From: Cryptomeria japonica
Lineage: Eukaryota; Streptophyta; Pinopsida; Cupressales; Cupressaceae
Assembly (NCBI RefSeq): GCF_030272615.1
Contig: NC_081415.1
Location: forward strand, 109,884,406-109,948,405
Length of the DNA stretch: 64,000 bases
Reading direction: 5' to 3'
Shown: positions 10,020 to 22,596 of the stretch, one piece after another
Position numbering within the stretch: position 1 is the stretch's first letter
How the letters are laid out: each line of letters begins with the position of its first letter
Notes under the pieces: model-generated
What the model was told of the DNA's origin: nothing
The model's database searches: none
Seen by the model: only the letters and a program-made list of their open reading frames with translations
Translations under genes and position numbers: made by a program

Positions 10020-11590
10020 ATCCTGAGGCATGTTAGTAGACCTTTTTTTGGTACTTGCCCTAGCTCTCTTGCTCGGACCCAAAGTGTCCTCAGTTCCTAG
10101 GTCCTTATCCCGGTCCATGCCAACAAAGACCCTATCCTAGTGAAACTTCTCAATCTTTTCCACCATAGTTCTCATATTTTATGCCGCAGACTTAACAATT
10201 TTATGACCGTCCTACTACACAGGGTGGTCTCACATTTGTTAATCCTCTGCTTCGCTTCCCCGAACTTATTATCATACATGTCTTTCATATTTTCAATAGC
10301 TTCCACATTCTTAGTTAAACAATCCACCATCATTTTCTTCTCATTTTCATTCCAAAGGGCACAAACAGAGGACCCTTGAGGCTTCTCCTTCACACCATCA
10401 GATAGCGTAGGTTCATTAGTCACCTACAACTTCTCCCCCAAATCCTCCTTAGCCTATAAATCTTCAAATTTTGAGGAAAGGGCTCTTTGTTTAAGGTTAA
10501 GGCTTTTAATTTCATGAAAAGTCCATTTGAAAAGTCTAAAGAGATACACATAGCTATTTTTGGTGGTCTCCAAAACCCTAATGGCCATCTCTTGCTTGGG
10601 TTGAAAGTCCTGAAAACTCAAATCCATAGACTCCTGAGAATTCCCCTCCTTCTCATTAGGAGAAAGAGAGTCCTCAGAGTCAAAAGGGGAGATAGGAACA
10701 TCATGCTCGTGGGAGATTTTAGAAATCACAAGGGCAGAGCCTTTCTCTTTGCCCTTAGCTTTCTTTGTAGGCTTAGCTCCCCCCTTTGAAGGAGAGACCT
10801 TTCCCTTGCTCGTCCCAACAAACAAATTCTTCTGCTCCCTTTTAGGTTTCTTAGGAGGGAGGGGGAACGAATTCTTCCTCCTCATCCTCAGTATACCATC
10901 CCCATTCTCAGAGCTACCACTACCCTCCCCATCATAATCAAAGGTCAAGATAGCCTTATTAGGGTTCTCAGAAGCCCTAGCCTTAAAATGCTCATAGATA
11001 ACCAAAATTAACCCTTGATGTAGAACTAGATTAATGCAGGGATTTTCTCCGTGTTCATTAATGCCAACATTCAGAGAAGAGAGAAAGTGAAAGAGGAAAT
11101 AAATCTTCACCTTATGCCTGAAGTGGTTGAGTAGAACAAAGTGGTATCCATAGATCTTTGTAAACCTACTGTCCAAAGTGAAAAACTCCATGATAGCTTT
11201 AAGAAGTTCCCTCCAAATGGGCTTTATCTGCTTTGGCTCAAAGTTGGACTTGTTAACCTAAACCAAATTCGCCTTCTCCTTCACTATCTTGGGGAACTTT
11301 TTAATAGCACCATCTCAGAGCTTTCTATCCCTGTAAAATTTAATGCCTTCCATAGAAAGACTAGTAACCTCTACAACAAGGCTCTCATCCACCACAAACG
11401 CCTTACCAAAAAGATTGAGTTTCCCATTTTTTCACTCCTTCACAAAAGTCTTAGTCACCCTCTAGTCATTCCCACGAAGCCTCTCTAGAAATGATGTAAC
11501 CCCACCTTGCTGCAACCGATACCAAATGTTCACATTACTTTTCCATTCCTCACAATTTGTAGGTTCCATCTTTCGTTTGTTCCCACCCAT
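10020..11590 (-). pseudogene. LINE-borne ORF of unknown function downstream of RNase H
   Basis: The likely start is the ATG at 11590 (MGGNKRKM). The frame then reads EEWKSNVNIWYRLQQGGV, SFLERLRGND, a conserved block FTLDSRFTKIYGYHFVLLNH, then LHQGLILVIYEHFKA. A basic, Lys/Ser/Pro-rich stretch with nuclear-signal-like clusters (PPKKPKREQK, KKAKGKEKG) follows, and then a helical, coiled-coil-like C-terminus. Five in-frame stops and one frameshift near 10175 make it a pseudogene. The same protein is encoded by the second LINE (51708-31508), where FTRAYGHHFILLNHFRH and ALHQGLMVLVY match. I do not recognise the family. A nucleic-acid-binding ORF1-like role is possible given the basic tail, but that is a guess. 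Confidence 0.6.
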
Positions 11591-11762
11591 CTTGCAAAAT
11601 AGAGAAAAATGTGCCCAAAATAGGTAGATAACCAAACAACTCTCTAAAGAGCCAGCAAACCCGATAAAGCTAGGAACAACATAGAAAGCATGCAAAATCA
11701 AAATGAAATCATTGATATCCAAGGCTTTCTGACAATTGCCATTCCCAATAATGGTCACATTA

Positions 11763-12140
11763 TCAATGATTTGCATCATCACAAAAAGTGGGCAAATTAC
11801 TAATTTTACCATGTGTTCGGTCATATGATAGAAGGGCTTTAACATCTCCCGCTAGGGTGGCCTCCCCATACCAAGTGCATTTAGATCTGGATTTCACTCC
11901 CAAATTAGCAAGACAATCAACCAGGGTGTTAATTTCCCTATAAGCATGAGAAATGAAGCATCTTTCAAAGGTTTGAATTATCTCAATTAAGGACTTTATA
12001 AGATTTTCAATAGTCCAAGAAGCTTTATTCTCCCCTTTAAGACATTTTATAATGTTGTTCGAATCACCTTCAATCCATACCATTCTGCAATTGAGATGCC
12101 TTGCAATTTCTATCATTTGATAGGCATCCATGGCTTCCAC
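11763..12140 (-). pseudogene. RNase H domain (RVT_3-like) of plant L1-type LINE, 5' truncated
   Basis: 125 codons. The ribonuclease H degrades the RNA strand of RNA/DNA hybrids during retrotransposition. Visible features are an acidic MEAMDAYQMIEIA helix, the active-site strand VWIEGDSNNIIKCL, and the C-terminal HAYREINTLVDCLAN with the last catalytic Asp. Plant L1 elements commonly carry such a domain at the end of ORF2. The endonuclease and RT that should precede it are cut away at the LINE 5' end. The frame ends …TFCDDANH shortly before the downstream ORF. Confidence 0.75.
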
Positions 12141-12194
12141 TAGGTGGTTGGTCTAGCTACCCATGAATGCAGGGTTTGTTATGTTCTTAGCTCA

Positions 12195-12440
12195 CATCTC
12201 GTTTTAGTGCTTAAAATGAACAATACAAATCTCATATTTGGTTGTGGTGCCTAAAATGTACAATACAGATCTCATATTTTTCTTTGGTGCCTTAGAATGA
12301 ACAATACAAATTTCATATTTGGTTTTTGTACCTAAAAGTGAACAATACAAATTCCACAATTCATTTTAAGTGCTTTAAAATGGACAAGAACATGCAGATC
12401 TCACACCTAAGTTTGGGGCTTTAAAACGAACTTGAATCAA
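12195..12440 (+). repeat. leader repeat array, TTAAAATGAACAATACAAAT unit
   Basis: About five imperfect copies of a 45-60 base unit: GTGCCTAAAATGTACAATAC plus an ATCTCATATTTGGT-type tail. A related but different set lies in the other gypsy leader at 34575-34745. Confidence 0.7.
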
Positions 12441-13861
12441 GCTTATATTTAGGTTATCTCATATTGCAATCTTAAAGAAAAAGAACTTTAGAGTTCTTTC
12501 TCTCTGTCCTGGGTGGACCTACGGTTGCATGAAGTAACTTTCCACCCACCTTTAGGGTCTTGGGAGATTGGGAAAAGTGATAACAACACCTATCTTTTTA
12601 TTTTCAGTATTTGAGGGATAATGCTAATGGGGATTTCATCATCTCATAATGGTATCATAAACTGAGATGCGTTGGGGATATCATCTCTCCCAGCTTATTC
12701 TCGAGTGGGTTTTTCGAGCCACTATATAAATATACTAGTCAGGCAGCTGAAGTGTTGAGTGAATTCGACGTATGTGGGGGCCTTCCTTGCATCGATAAGC
12801 TTAATTAAAGCCTTAAGTGGCTTGCTTTGAGAATATTTTGTCGGATTGGGACCCTTTGAAATTGCAATAAGAACCAAACTAGTGGCCCCAAATCCTACGT
12901 TCAATGGTTTTGGGAGTGTGGATCGTACCCCATAGATACCCCTCATGTAATGTGCTTAATGAGACAAAATCTTCAGTGATAAGATCTTTTGATCTTTGGG
13001 GTAAGAGAGATTGGCATGGACGAGAAGTGGGTGTCATGGAGTGGAGCCAGTGCTGCCATCCTCTCTATCTATCCATTTTGATTTTGGTATTTTGCTACAG
13101 GGGCCCCATTCAATGGTTTTCAATATCCAACCTAGGCTTTGTCTACTGGGATTGTTTGTTATCGTATGTTCCAAACCAGTATAGAGTCAGTCTTTATATA
13201 GGCTAACTCAGACCCTTCTTTGCGTAACTCGGATCTTCAGAGTCTATTGGAACAAAATACACTGGCCATACCTTTTTGCAAACAATGTTCTCCAAAGGTT
13301 AGAAATTTTGTAACCAAAACAATCTTCCTCAAACAAACTGGTCAAAGCAAGAAACCAAACAAGATTCACACTTTTGGAAAAATAAAAAATAAAAATGTTT
13401 TTCTTTTTGTTTTCCTAGAGTCCATAGGTTTTGTATCAACCCTCATATAGTCTTGGATCAATCCTCATATAATCCTCATACAATCATCATAATCTTTGCA
13501 TAAGTCCTTGCATAGTCGTCATAATCATAGTTTTAGTCCTTGCATAGTCTTCATCCTCATGAGGCATAGGGTCAAATCAATATCTCCATTTTGCATTATC
13601 TTCAAAATTAGGTTGTTCCCTAGTCCAAATCCAAAGTTGCATTGTCATTCTTCACATCTTGTCATTCGTTGATCCAATTTATCAAAAACAACAAAAACAT
13701 AGGTCGCATTGTTGTTCTTTAGGATTTCATCTTGTCATTCATTAATCCAATTGGTAAAAAGATTTAAAAAACATAGGTTGCATTTGTCATCCTCAGTGGC
13801 ATTTGTCAATTTTCAAAATTCTGAAAATCGAATAAGATAGGGCTGTACTTTCATCCCTTAG
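12441..13861 (+). other. gypsy leader, non-coding
   Basis: No credible gene. It shares phrases with the leader of the younger gypsy (around 35000-35330), for example GGGATATCATCTCTCCC followed by TTCGAGCCACTATA, against CCTTCGAGCCGCTATA. The stretch 13450-13860 is a run of repeated CATAATC/TCCTTGCATAGTC and TCATCTTGTCATTC phrases. Confidence 0.55.
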
Positions 13862-15720
13862 TTGCATTGCATTTCATCCCTAAACCTCAAAAATCCAAAA
13901 AAAATGGCATATAGTGCAATGGTTGAAACAAGCTCTCAAACTTCTAGGAGACAACATTACCCTTATCAAACTTTCAACTTTTGTGGGACAATGCCATTGC
14001 AACCAAGCAATCAATCATCTCAATCCAACATATACATGTCCCAAAACGTGCATCAAACCTATCAGGAACAAACAAGTGTCATGCCTATTTATCCATCACT
14101 TGAAGAGAAACTAGCTTGACAGATAGAGATATTGGAACAAAAGGTTAAAAAAAGTGAAGAGAGTAGATCCCAGATGTCCAAACTATTTCAAAAATTTAGA
14201 GGTCCCAATATAAACTTATAGCTAGTTGATGTGCATGCTCTTATTATGCAATCAGACATACAAGCTATTTTCACACATATAAATATGAGAAACCAATATC
14301 AATAACAAACACATCCAACAACCAATACAACAAACAACACCACTCTCAACACCACAAATTGTGCAAACAAGTCAACCACTACCAAGGTCACACATAATTA
14401 CACAATCAATTTTGCCTTCAGTCACATTACATGTATGTGAATATCATCATATGTCTCCAAATACACCACCAACAGTGTTTCACACAAATGCAAGTGTATG
14501 TACAAACACGTCACCCTTTGGACATCAACTGAACATGGTCAATGCATCACCTATCATGCAACAAGGACAATTTATAACTACTTGGCGATACACAGACGTT
14601 AGAACAATATCACAAACGCGATTGTCTAAACAACAAAAATACCAACCTAAAACTTTCGATGATTTTCTTCAAATACTAGTCCGTGCACAAGAGACTATTT
14701 CAGAACATGATCATCTACCCATGTCTAGCAATGGCTCTTCCCATAAAGACTTTACACCTCAAGTAGCCCCCATATCTTCCATTGTTTCCTCATACCCTGA
14801 AGTCACACAAAAGTAGTCCACACCATCTCTATCCAATAACGCAACCTCCCAAGGGCTATCCGCAATAATTTCCCAAGCTAATACAATTCATGATGCTAGT
14901 CCCTTCCATGCCTCAGAATTTCAAGACCCAATCACACCGCATACTCCTATTATAGAGTGTCCCATTCAAAATCCTTTCTCATTAGGCCAAAGTGATGAAA
15001 CCTTCAAAGAGTCTCCCATGCATATCTGAACTCCTACCCCATGTCAAGAGGATAATCCAAAGATTAAAGAAACGAGTCCTAAAATAAATCAAGATCAAGA
15101 TATAATGACTCTCCAATCTACTTCAATTTTTTATCAAGATCCCACCTATCAAGAGTCTTATGATGATCCCCTAATATTTTGGTATTCCATCCGAGAAGAT
15201 CACCTTCCATCTCCAGAGGAAAGTGTCTTTCCTAGTCTCATTCAACATCTGCCTCCTAAGAAAGATCATGATATCCCTTCCATCTCTTCCATTGATCCAA
15301 TTCAAAATCAAGAGAAAAACACAAACTCCAATGATCTAATTCAAAATCAAGAGAAAAGAACAAGCTCCTCTACTTCACAAGATCATGATGTGATTGAGGA
15401 TATTAGTAAAGTCAAAATGGGTGATCTCCCTATTGAGCGATAAGGTTCTGATATGCTAGTGGAAAAGACAAAATAAGTAAAGACAAAAAAGGTTAATACA
15501 AAAGAAGCTGAAATTGTACACAACATGCACTTGGCTGAGTCATATGCTGATATACGAGGATTGGATCCAGAGTTAGTGTTACATCATTTTCCCTTATTGC
15601 CAAGAATCAAGTCATACAAACAAAAATTCAGCAAGATGCATCCACATATCGCTTTAAATGAAGAGTTATAAAAACTGTGGTATTTGGGAGTCATACAACC
15701 CTTTGATTATGGTTAGTTTA
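13862..15720 (+). pseudogene. decayed gypsy gag through N-terminus of RT
   Basis: Low-complexity Gln/Asn/Thr/Ser-rich frames (13862-14119, 14361-14816, 15105-15443) are broken by stops. They precede a recognisable RT start at about 15530-15715: ESYADIRGLDPELVLHHFPL, then KFSKMHPHIALNEEL, then LGVIQPFDYG. This matches the intact element's ADMPGLDPDLVMHHLIV…KMHPQIAVLVKTELKKLL…VGFIRPIDYAEW (from about 40921). The rest of RT, RNase H and integrase is missing after 15720, so it is an internally deleted copy. The gag is too diverged for me to place its domains. Confidence 0.65.
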
Positions 15721-16746
15721 GATTTCATTTACATTTTACTTTCTTAGCATTGCATTGTACATAATCACATTTAGTTTCTTTCAAGTTGCATCATATTGAT
15801 ATTTTCATAACATATAGTTTCTGCATATACATATAGTTGCATCAGTAAAACAAGGCGATTATCTTAGTTAAACACTCGTGTACACATGAATGAAGAAAGG
15901 GTTACCTCATTTCTTAGATACTTGAGCATGAAGTTTTCAAATCCCAAGGTCAATCATCTTCAACATCACATTGTGGTTAGGCTTTGTCCATGGTTGGGTA
16001 GAAGTTTCACTATTGAGCCTTGTTACCTAGGTCTATCAATTGCTATGTCTCACACATTTAAATGGTTGCTCTACATTATTATAAATATGTAGTGAAAAAT
16101 CTAAACTTCTATTTCAGCGCCGCTGTAATTATCAGACCCATGTAGGTTTCATTACTTACAAGCCAATGCAAGAGTTAAAAGAGAAAAACATAGCCATGTT
16201 TATATATCTATTAAAAGAAAAGAAGAAAGGGAAAAGACATATAATTGAAATATCATGCAAATAAAAGATTGGCTATGGGAAAATGCGAGTAACTCCATCA
16301 GGGCTATGGACACATGTTGGAAATGGAGCAATATTCGAGAGATTACAATGATAACCTCATCAAAGCTATAAATGTTTGCTAATAGTGAGGCTCTATCCAG
16401 GATTCTTTTGAAGTCAGAATAACTCAAGTAGCTAATTACATAGGATTCTAAGAGTCTCTAATGGTTATAAGAGTTGAAATAAATTTAATTTCACACACAT
16501 AGGCAAGAGAAGACCAAAAGTTTCAAGAATCGGTGGGGAAGTTTTCGCGTCTCCATTTACAAATCTTTGTCACTCAGTGTGTTAGGGTGGGTGGTCCAAA
16601 GGTTCTTGTCAATCGAATGAATGCCTATCTATGAAATGTTGTCTACCTTCAAAATAATTAGTGTATTGTACAATGATAAACACAGACAATCATCCTTGTC
16701 CAAATAGGAAATGCGTTTTCATCCTGCACATCATTCCCTTAACATA
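15721..16746. other. non-coding remnant of gypsy interior
   Basis: AT-rich, with TTGCAT/CATTGCATT phrases like those at 45640-45760 downstream of integrase in the intact element. No gene seen. It is separated from its continuation (23053 onward) by the copia insertion. Confidence 0.4.
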
Positions 16747-16751
16747 GTTTC

Positions 16752-17202
16752 TGTGAGATTTTTCCAAGATCAAGGGCACAATGAAAAGTATAAAAATAGA
16801 GACAAAAGAATGACAAGAACAAACTGTATTCTCATCAATATGAAAATGATCAACTGGATTCACCAATACAATGAATATAGGCCTGCTTATATAGGCAAGG
16901 CCATATGGATGTACGAGCACACAATCATGACATGTGGCTCAATGAGAAACAAAGGTAGCTAAGAAATACTAGGGGTAGGTAGGAGAAATAATATAATATT
17001 CCACAAGAGGTGGATGACCCATTGAATGTGGAGTGTAATAGCAAAACAAGACCACAAAAGGTGGAATTTCTCCTACAAGCCCTATCCCTATGTGCACACT
17101 TCCCTAAGTGTCTCAAATCCAAACTACGAAGAAATGCATTATGCTAAGTTAACTTAAGTAAAGTGTAATAATACCCATAATGAATATTTATTTACACCAA
17201 CA
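16752..17202 (-). repeat. copia 3' LTR
   Basis: 451 bp, TGTGAGATTT…CACCAACA on plus. The partner is 22597-23047. A minus-strand TATATAAG motif lies at 16887-16894. Confidence 0.95.
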
Positions 17203-17212
17203 CTCCCCCTTA
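17203..17212 (-). promoter_or_regulatory. polypurine tract of copia element
   Basis: Minus strand TAAGGGGGAG directly against the 3' LTR: the plus-strand-DNA primer site. Confidence 0.85.
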
Positions 17213-17521
17213 AGTGCAACTTAGGGGAATGAAGACTCAAGTCAACAATGCAAGATGGGTCCCGGCTACTAGGCCATGATAGGTACCCATGTACAATATG
17301 CAAATGCAAGCAAAATTATGCAAAGCAATCTCTCACAAACGGAGAAAAGGAGAAAACCTAGTGGGAAAAAACTCCCCCCAAAAGAGAGATGAAAGTACAA
17401 AAGACTCTCAAAGAAGAAGGACAAAACCTCAAAGAGGAAAAAGTCCCCCCCATAAGAGAGGAAGGAGAAGTCAGCTGACCCCCCCTAATGACACATCTTG
17501 CACCCCCAAGAGAGCTCGTAA

Positions 17522-20500
17522 CTACTGGAACTTACTCTTAGTGAAAGGTTTGGTGAATATGTCAGCAACCTGCTCCGCTATAGGACAATAATGCAAATCA
17601 ATGACCTGCTCCTAAATCAACTCTTAGATATAGTGCATATGGATCTCAATGTGTTTGGTCCGCTAATACTGGACCGGGTTCTTCGAGATAGCAATAGCAC
17701 TCTAATTGTCGCAATGTAGAACTGTCGGTCGTGGAGTGGTGAACCCAAACTTTGTGAGAATTTGTTGAAGCCAAATGGTCTCAGTCGCTGTGTTAACAAC
17801 ACCTCAATACTCAGCCTCAGTCGAAGAGAGAGCAATAGCATATTGCTTCTTGCTCTGCCAACAAATGGGGCCTAAACCAAGGTGAAAACTGTAACCGGAA
17901 GTAGACTTACAATCATCAAGATTGCCAGCCCAATCGGAGTCTATGTAACCAACCAAGCGAAGTCCTGTGCCTGCTGCATAGTGAATCCCATAGTGATGTG
18001 TACCCTGGATGTAATGAAGGATGCATTTGGCGGATTTCCAATGAAGCTCATGTGCTTCCTGCATGATGCGGGAAACCATGCCAACTACAAATGAAATATC
18101 AGGGCGTGTATGGGTCAAGTAGATGAGACTACCCACAAGCTGACGATACAAAGTGGCATCAACTGGTGGAGAAGAACACTGAGCCTCAAGATTGACTCTT
18201 GAAAGAAAGGGAGTCGGTGCAGGCTTACAATCAGCCATATGAAAGCGTGCTAGTAGATCAAGAGCATACTTGGGCTGCGATAGTGTAATCCTGGAAGGTG
18301 ACTGTGAAATCTCTATCCCGAGAAAGTAGTGCAAAAGACCCAAGTTAGTCATAGCAAATCTGTCATGCAAAGCAAATTTGATCATGCTAATGATGGATGC
18401 AGTACTCCCTGTAATGATCAAGTCATCAACATAGAGCACAAGTATCAAGTGAGAGTCATCCTGTCACAAAATGTAGACATTTGGATCAGAATGACACTTG
18501 GTGAACCCTGCAGAGAGAAGAAAGGAATCCATCTTGGCATACCAAGCCTTGGGGGCCTACTTAAGGCCATAGAGAGATTTCCTTAGTCTGCAAACCAAGG
18601 AAGTATCCTGGATGAAACCCTGTGGCAGCTCCATATAAATCTCCTCATCAAGATCACCATGAAGAAAAGCACTCTTCACATCCATCTGATGTACAGCCCA
18701 ACCATGAGCTGCAGCAATAGCAAGTGTCAAGCGAATGGAGTTCATCTTGGCTATGGGTGCAAAGGTCTCAGTATAATCAACACCTACAAACTGAGAGAAA
18801 CCTTTCGCAACAAGCCGAGCCTTATACTTATCCACACTACCATCCGCTGCAAACTTGGTTTGATAGATCTACTTACATCAAACCATCTTTCTCCCCTTAG
18901 GGAGATGGACTAAATCCCATGTGTTGTTCCTCATCAAGGAACTATACTCTTCCTCCATAGCTTGGTCCCACTCAAAAACCCCTGATGCTTCCCAAAATGT
19001 TTGTGGATCAAAAGCAGTAGCAATGAATGCATGTGGAATATCCTGATGTTGTGATCGAGTTCTCTGTGTATTTGAAGGATCCCCAACAAGAGAACCCACG
19101 AACTCAAGTGTCTGTTGAGCCCAATGAGGTCTAGGTGGAGGTGGAGAACAAGGCTCCTCAACTGCAAGTGGACAATGTGGAGGTGTAACCCTGCGAGTTG
19201 GAGTTGAAGGAGTCTCATCATCTGAATCACTAGCATCACTATCCACAATGGAGGAAGGTGGAGGAGCTAGAGAGACTAAGCTAGGAGAGCTTTCCTCAAA
19301 GTGAACACTCCTCTCAATGAACACCTCATGTGTCTCAGGATCCATTAGTCTATATGCCTTAACACCCTCAGGATATCCAACAAATATGCAAAGTCGACTC
19401 TATGGTTCCAATGCCTTGCATTTCTGCGGAGGTATGCGAGCCCATGCTGGACACCCAAAGACTCTGAAATGTCTCACAATTGGTTTCCTACCAGACCAAG
19501 CTTCAAAAGGAGTAATACCTTGCAAAGCTTTGTGAGGAACCCAATTCTGGATGTGTGTGGCACAACTGATAGCCTTGCCCCAAAAAGCGGGATCAAGAGA
19601 ACGTGCATGAATCATACATCTAGCCATTTCTTTGAGAGTTCTATTCTTGCGTTCTGCAACTCCGTTCTGCTGTGGAGTGTATGCTACAAAATGCTAAAGA
19701 TCAATCCCCTCAAATGTTCAAAAATCCTCAAGTCTCTTGTTGACATATTCCCTTCCATTATCTGTACGAAGAATCTTCACCACTTTCCCAGATTGCTTCT
19801 CCACACGAGTCTTGAAGTCCTGAAATCTATCAAATACTTCACTCTTATGAATAAGAAAGTAGACCCAAGTGAAGCGGGAGTAGTCATCAATGAAGGTGAG
19901 GACATAGCGGGCCTTACTAAATGAAGGTGCTGGAAATGGACCTGCTACATCATTGTGAACAAGTTGAAGAACTTCCAAAGCTCTCCAAGCTTTCCTCTTA
20001 TCAAAATTTTCCTCGGGATGCTTGCCCATGGAACAACTTGAACATACACCCTCTGAAAAACTGATTCGAGGTAGACCTGTGACCGTGTCTTTAGTGCTGA
20101 GCTGCTGAAGATATTGGTAGTTGAGGTGACCAAACCGCTCATGCCATAGCTTACTTTCTGGATTTGAATGAGTAAGCAAGGCCCTAGAAGGTGAACCTAG
20201 CACAAAGTGGGAGAATGAATAAAGCTTTGAGTTGTCATTGACTTGTCCCACTGCTACCAAGGCATCATCATCAAGTTCCTTTACCACAACTGAATCTGGT
20301 GTAAACTCAACCTTTTTCCCATTCCCATAGTGAGTGATTTGGTAGATAGAGAGAAGGTTGGTAGACAGGTTAGGAACATAGAGAACATTCTCAAATGTTC
20401 CATCATCCATGTCAACTAAACCTTTCCCTTCAACCTCTACTTGTGTATTATCACCTATGTAAATGTGAGGTACCTTAGATGGCTCCAATGAAGAAAACTG

Positions 20501-21541
20501 CTCCTTTGTAGAACCCATGTGATATGAGGAGCCTGAGTCAAGTATCCACTGCTGTAAAGAACTTGTTCTAGCCACAAATGCTTGCCCTTTTCCCTTAGAC
20601 TGTGAGGAAGAGGAAGGAAATGAATCCTTCTTTGTGTAGGTGGATGGCAAGTTGATGTTGTTTTTCTTAAGAAGATTTGTTAACTCATCAACTTGCTTTG
20701 TGTGGCATCGATGCTCATCATGACCATACTTCTTGCAATATGCACAAGTTGGCTTATCATTCTTAGGTGGTGTCCCCTTCTTGGAAGAGGATGAAAAATC
20801 GCCTTGTGATGGAGAGGATGATTGTCCTTTTTCCTGTTGTGGTTGTGACTTAGATTGCTTCTTCTTCTTGTTGGAATCTTTGCCTTGACTTCCTTGATTC
20901 CCTTGATTAGCCACCAAAGCCTTGGACTTTGAAGACTTGAGAAACCCCATGTTCAACAACTTAGATTGTTCCAATATCAACATTTCTGTGAAAGCATCAA
21001 ATGAAGGCATAACATAGGAACTCCCCACTGTCAAACGATGAGTTTGGAAGCTAGACACAAATGCTGCATATTTTGGTGCAAGCTTGTCCAACAAGTTGAA
21101 TATCAACTGAGCATCCTTTTTGTCAATTCCACAATCCTTAAGCTTTGCTCTTAGCTCATTTGCTTTGGTGACATAATCTTGGATTGTATCAAAACTCTTG
21201 GGATCCAAGTTAGTGAGCTCATTGTCAATCTTATAACCTTTGATTTCATCAACTTGACCATACAATTTTTGAAACATATCCCAAGCATCTTTGATTGTAG
21301 TACACTTTTCAATGTGAAAGATGAGGTCATCTGATACATACTTGCGCAAAGTTCGAAGAGCCATGCAATTCTTAGTGAGCCATTCTAATTAAGCATTAGG
21401 ATTAGTCTTAGGATCAGGTGGTGCTGCTATTGTTCCATCTACATAATGCGTGAGACCTTTTTCCATTAATTTGCTACATACTTTAATTTTCCATGATGCA
21501 TAATTATGTGGAGTTAAAGGTGGAAATTTATGAGGACTCAT
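17522..21541 (-). pseudogene. copia Gag-Pol polyprotein, one frame with nonsense mutations
   Basis: 1340 codons in a single frame, start MSPHKFPPLTPHNYASWK. Order: gag (UBN2-type), zinc knuckle CAYCKKYGHDEHRC, protease WILDSGSSYHM, integrase zinc finger (HERFGHL…CSSCSMGK), and integrase core with Asp in HNDVAGPF, Asp in RTDNGREY and Glu in QQNGVAERKN. Then come RT (YKARLVAKGFSQ, MDVKSAFLHGDL, LVLYVDDLIITG) and RNase H (IDSDWAGNLDDCKSTSGY, ALSSTEAEY), ending VADIFTKPFTKSKFQ. The frame is never shifted; roughly 14 stops break it. Several stops fall in textbook copia motifs: YGLK*APKAW and CDN*SAI at a Gln, CK*IYQTK at a Trp. The protein is therefore dead, while its length and domain order are complete. 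Confidence 0.95.
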
Positions 21542-22584
21542 TGCAACAAAAATGAAAGAGCACAAGGAAAGAGAGGCACAATCACACAAGACACCCCCCC
21601 AAATTCACTCAATCAAAGAACCCCCCCAAAAGTGATGATTTGGCACTTTATACTTAGTGCATGTACAATGGGCCACTTGCAAAAAATGGCAAAGTGGACT
21701 TCTGATTTCAATTTTACAACTGCCTCAATAAGGCCAAAAGAGACTCAAACTAATAATGCAAGAGATATAAACTAAGATCCAAGCAATTTACAAGTACCAA
21801 ATAGGCCAAATAAGACAAATATCTGAAATTACAATTTCTATTTAAAATATCTAAAATCTGATCATAGATTATGAAAGTAGATGAAAAAACATGCACTTTC
21901 AAAAAAAACAGCACCTGAAAAGGAGGTCGTATGAGCTCAAACGAGGCCTTTGAAGTTGCAGAATTGAGGATTGGACAGGTACAGCTGAGAGAATTTGAAA
22001 ATTCTGAAAACCCTGTGTACCAAAACCAGAAAATAACCACACCACTTCGAAGAGCATGAAAAATTAGCCCAAATAAAAATAAATTGCACTAAAAAAGGAG
22101 CAAAATTGAGCAAGTTATAAGCCTCCAACGTTGACCCAAAAATCTAAACTGCTCAACGGAGAGGGGTCTTAAAATTTCCAAAGAAAATGCTGACTGGGTG
22201 CTGCTGACTGGCCGTTGACTGTGTACTACTGACTGGGCAGAAGGTACGGATCCCAAAAATAATTTTCAAATTTTTTTTTTTTTAATTTCAAAAAAAATTT
22301 TCAAACTGGAAAATAATTTTCAGAAAAAAATATTTTTTTTTTGAAAAAAATCCAAAAATTCTGTACCGTACCGCCCAAATTGGGCAAAAAATTACCTCCA
22401 CACCCAAAAATCGATTTTCGCCAAAATAGGTCGAATTTATACTCGATTTTTATGGAAACGACCTCCTGGACGCAACGGTGAGGTTGAACACACTCTAAGA
22501 TGCCTCCAAAAAACATAGTCCCTTAGATCCGAAAATAGAAGCCTTCCATGATGTCTCCAAAAACCAATCAATGAAGCCCCAATG
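21542..22584 (-). other. copia untranslated leader
   Basis: About 1.0 kb between PBS and gag on the minus strand. AT-rich with homopolymer runs at 22270-22350. No gene seen. Confidence 0.6.
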
Positions 22585-22596
22585 GCTCTGATACCA
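22585..22596 (-). promoter_or_regulatory. primer binding site (initiator-Met tRNA)
   Basis: Plus GCTCTGATACCA, i.e. TGGTATCAGAGC on the minus strand, a perfect match to the standard site, immediately next to the 5' LTR. Confidence 0.95.

Larger units (their letters stand above)
9721..12163 (-). mobile_element. 5'-truncated LINE, 17-bp TSD
   Basis: Non-LTR retrotransposon in the leader of the host gypsy. It is bracketed by TGAATGCAAGGTTTGTT (9704-9720) and TGAATGCAGGGTTTGTT (12164-12180), one mismatch in 17. On the minus strand it ends …CTTGTTTTTGCCTTAATAAA, nearly the same 3' end as the second LINE copy at 31508. From its truncated 5' end it holds an RNase H domain, a short spacer and then an unfamiliar ORF. 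The truncation and long TSD are normal for target-primed reverse transcription. Confidence 0.85.

Noticed and set aside
10487-10937. Plus-strand frames of 100 and 62 codons
   Set aside because: Shadows of the minus-strand LINE ORF, which is supported by a homologous second copy.
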